Assembly: GCA_964550025.1 (NCBI GenBank)
Contig: CAZJYI010000345.1
Location: 1-5,479 of the forward strand
Direction: 5' to 3'
Source: CAZJYI01 sp964550025
GTDB taxonomy: Bacteria > Verrucomicrobiota > Kiritimatiellia > UBA8416 > CAYOBW01
DNA: 5,479 nucleotides
Part shown: piece after piece, positions 4,936-5,479 of the stretch
Layout of the letters: every line of letters begins with the position of its first letter
Numbering within the stretch: the stretch's first letter is position 1
Notes under the pieces: generated by a model
Seen by the model: the letters and a program-made list of their open reading frames with translations, nothing else
Databases searched by the model: none
Told to the model about the DNA's origin: nothing
Program-made: the position numbers and the translations under genes

Positions 4936-5479
4936 ATGCAGTCGTACGCCGTAAACAACGCACGTCGAATCACCGCCGTCCTCACGCTGGCTCTGGCCAT
5001 AAGGGTGTCGCCGGCAGTGGAGGCTTCCGAACGCTCGCGTGCATTCACTGAACGATACCGGCCGCAGTTTCACTACACGACGGTCAAGGGCTGGATTAAC
5101 GATCCGATCGGCCTGATCTACTACGACGGCGAATATCATCTCTTCAACGACCACAACGTCAAGTCGACTCGTTTTCCGGGCGGAAAGTTCGACGGAGAGC
5201 AGTCGCATTGGTCGCACGCAGTCAGCAAGGACCTGGTGCACTGGGAACACAGGCCGGTCGCGGTCTATCCGGACAAGCTGGGCGCCTGCTTTTCGGGGTC
5301 GGGTGTAGTGGACTGGCACAACACGACGGGCTTCAAGACCGGCGACCATCCCCCGCTGGTTCTGGCCTACACCTCGGCCGGTTCCTGGGGACAGAGCCTG
5401 GTCTACAGTAACGATCGCGGCAATACCTGGAAGAAGTACGAGGGCAATCCGGTGCTCGAGAAGATCGCCAACAGCAACC
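4936..5479 (+). CDS. Secreted GH32 fructanase/levanase-like glycosidase, 3' truncated by window
   Basis: The first 181 residues are present; family members usually exceed 450. Residues 1-30 look like a signal peptide (ITAVLTLALAIRVSPAVEA, cleavage near VEA), so the enzyme is exported. WINDPIG at 53-59 is the GH32 'WMNDPNG' motif, with D56 the expected nucleophile. Further family blocks are YYDGEYHLF (62-70), HWSHAVSKDLVHWEHRPVAV (91-110) and CFSGSGVVDWHNTTGF (118-133), the last matching the CFSGS block that contacts substrate in levanases and inulinases, followed by QSLVYSNDRGNTWKKYEGNP (153-172). The RDP and EC motifs expected later in the family lie outside the window. GH32 enzymes release fructose from levan, inulin or sucrose; which substrate applies here cannot be told. 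Two departures are visible: Ile replaces the second Asn of the nucleophile motif, and NDHN follows HLF where many members have FxQxNP-like residues. It is divergent from the hybrid regulator. Confidence 0.9.
   Translation, partial: MQSYAVNNARRITAVLTLALAIRVSPAVEASERSRAFTERYRPQFHYTTVKGWINDPIGLIYYDGEYHLFNDHNVKSTRFPGGKFDGEQSHWSHAVSKDLVHWEHRPVAVYPDKLGACFSGSGVVDWHNTTGFKTGDHPPLVLAYTSAGSWGQSLVYSNDRGNTWKKYEGNPVLEKIANSN

Noticed and set aside
4662..5048. - strand open frame of 128 codons in the divergent gap
   Set aside because: It has no recognisable motif and overlaps the GH32 start on the opposite strand.
4767..5051. + strand open frame crossing the GH32 start
   Set aside because: It overlaps the well-supported GH32 signal peptide in another frame; only its first few residues might belong to the deacetylase remnant.
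1..5479. CRISPR arrays, tRNA or rRNA genes, insertion sequences
   Set aside because: No regularly spaced repeats, cloverleaf or ribosomal segments, transposase motifs or flanking terminal repeats were seen on reading both strands.

Overview
This GC-rich bacterial window looks like a glycan-degradation locus from the Planctomycetes-Verrucomicrobia-Lentisphaerae (PVC) group. The grounds are a secreted sulfatase start, a large secreted di-heme protein related to the hydrazine synthase alpha subunit (a family I know mainly from PVC genomes), an unusual IclR/AraC hybrid regulator and a secreted GH32 fructanase. The taxonomic placement is inference from gene content, not from a marker gene.

Layout from left to right. 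Bases 1-298 (+ strand) hold a broken gene region: the signal peptide and first sulfatase motif of a sulfatase, frameshifted by one base and then joined directly, in another frame, to what looks like the last 40 or so residues of a glycoside hydrolase. Three bases further on, convergently, ends the main gene (302-3487, - strand). It encodes a 1061-residue secreted protein with an N-terminal rhamnosidase-type beta-sandwich domain, a helical linker, a TolB/PD40-like beta-propeller, an HzsA-like middle domain and two CXXCH haem c sites. A 226-base gap follows (3488-3713), carrying two interleaved perfect inverted repeats. Then comes a regulator on the same strand (3714-4604), which has an IclR-type effector domain but an AraC-type DNA-binding domain at its C-terminus. 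The 331-base divergent gap (4605-4935) holds nested inverted repeats and a short remnant resembling the start of a polysaccharide deacetylase. A GH32 glycosidase starts at 4936 on the + strand and runs off the window.

Working model (inference): the hybrid regulator senses a small molecule, perhaps a sugar, and controls the divergent GH32 gene and the di-heme gene downstream of it. The GH32 enzyme and the di-heme protein are both predicted to be exported. The most unusual items are the di-heme protein fused to a sugar-enzyme-type domain, the domain-swapped regulator, and the interleaved hairpins between them. The gene debris at two places suggests recent deletion and decay, or, at the left edge, assembly error.
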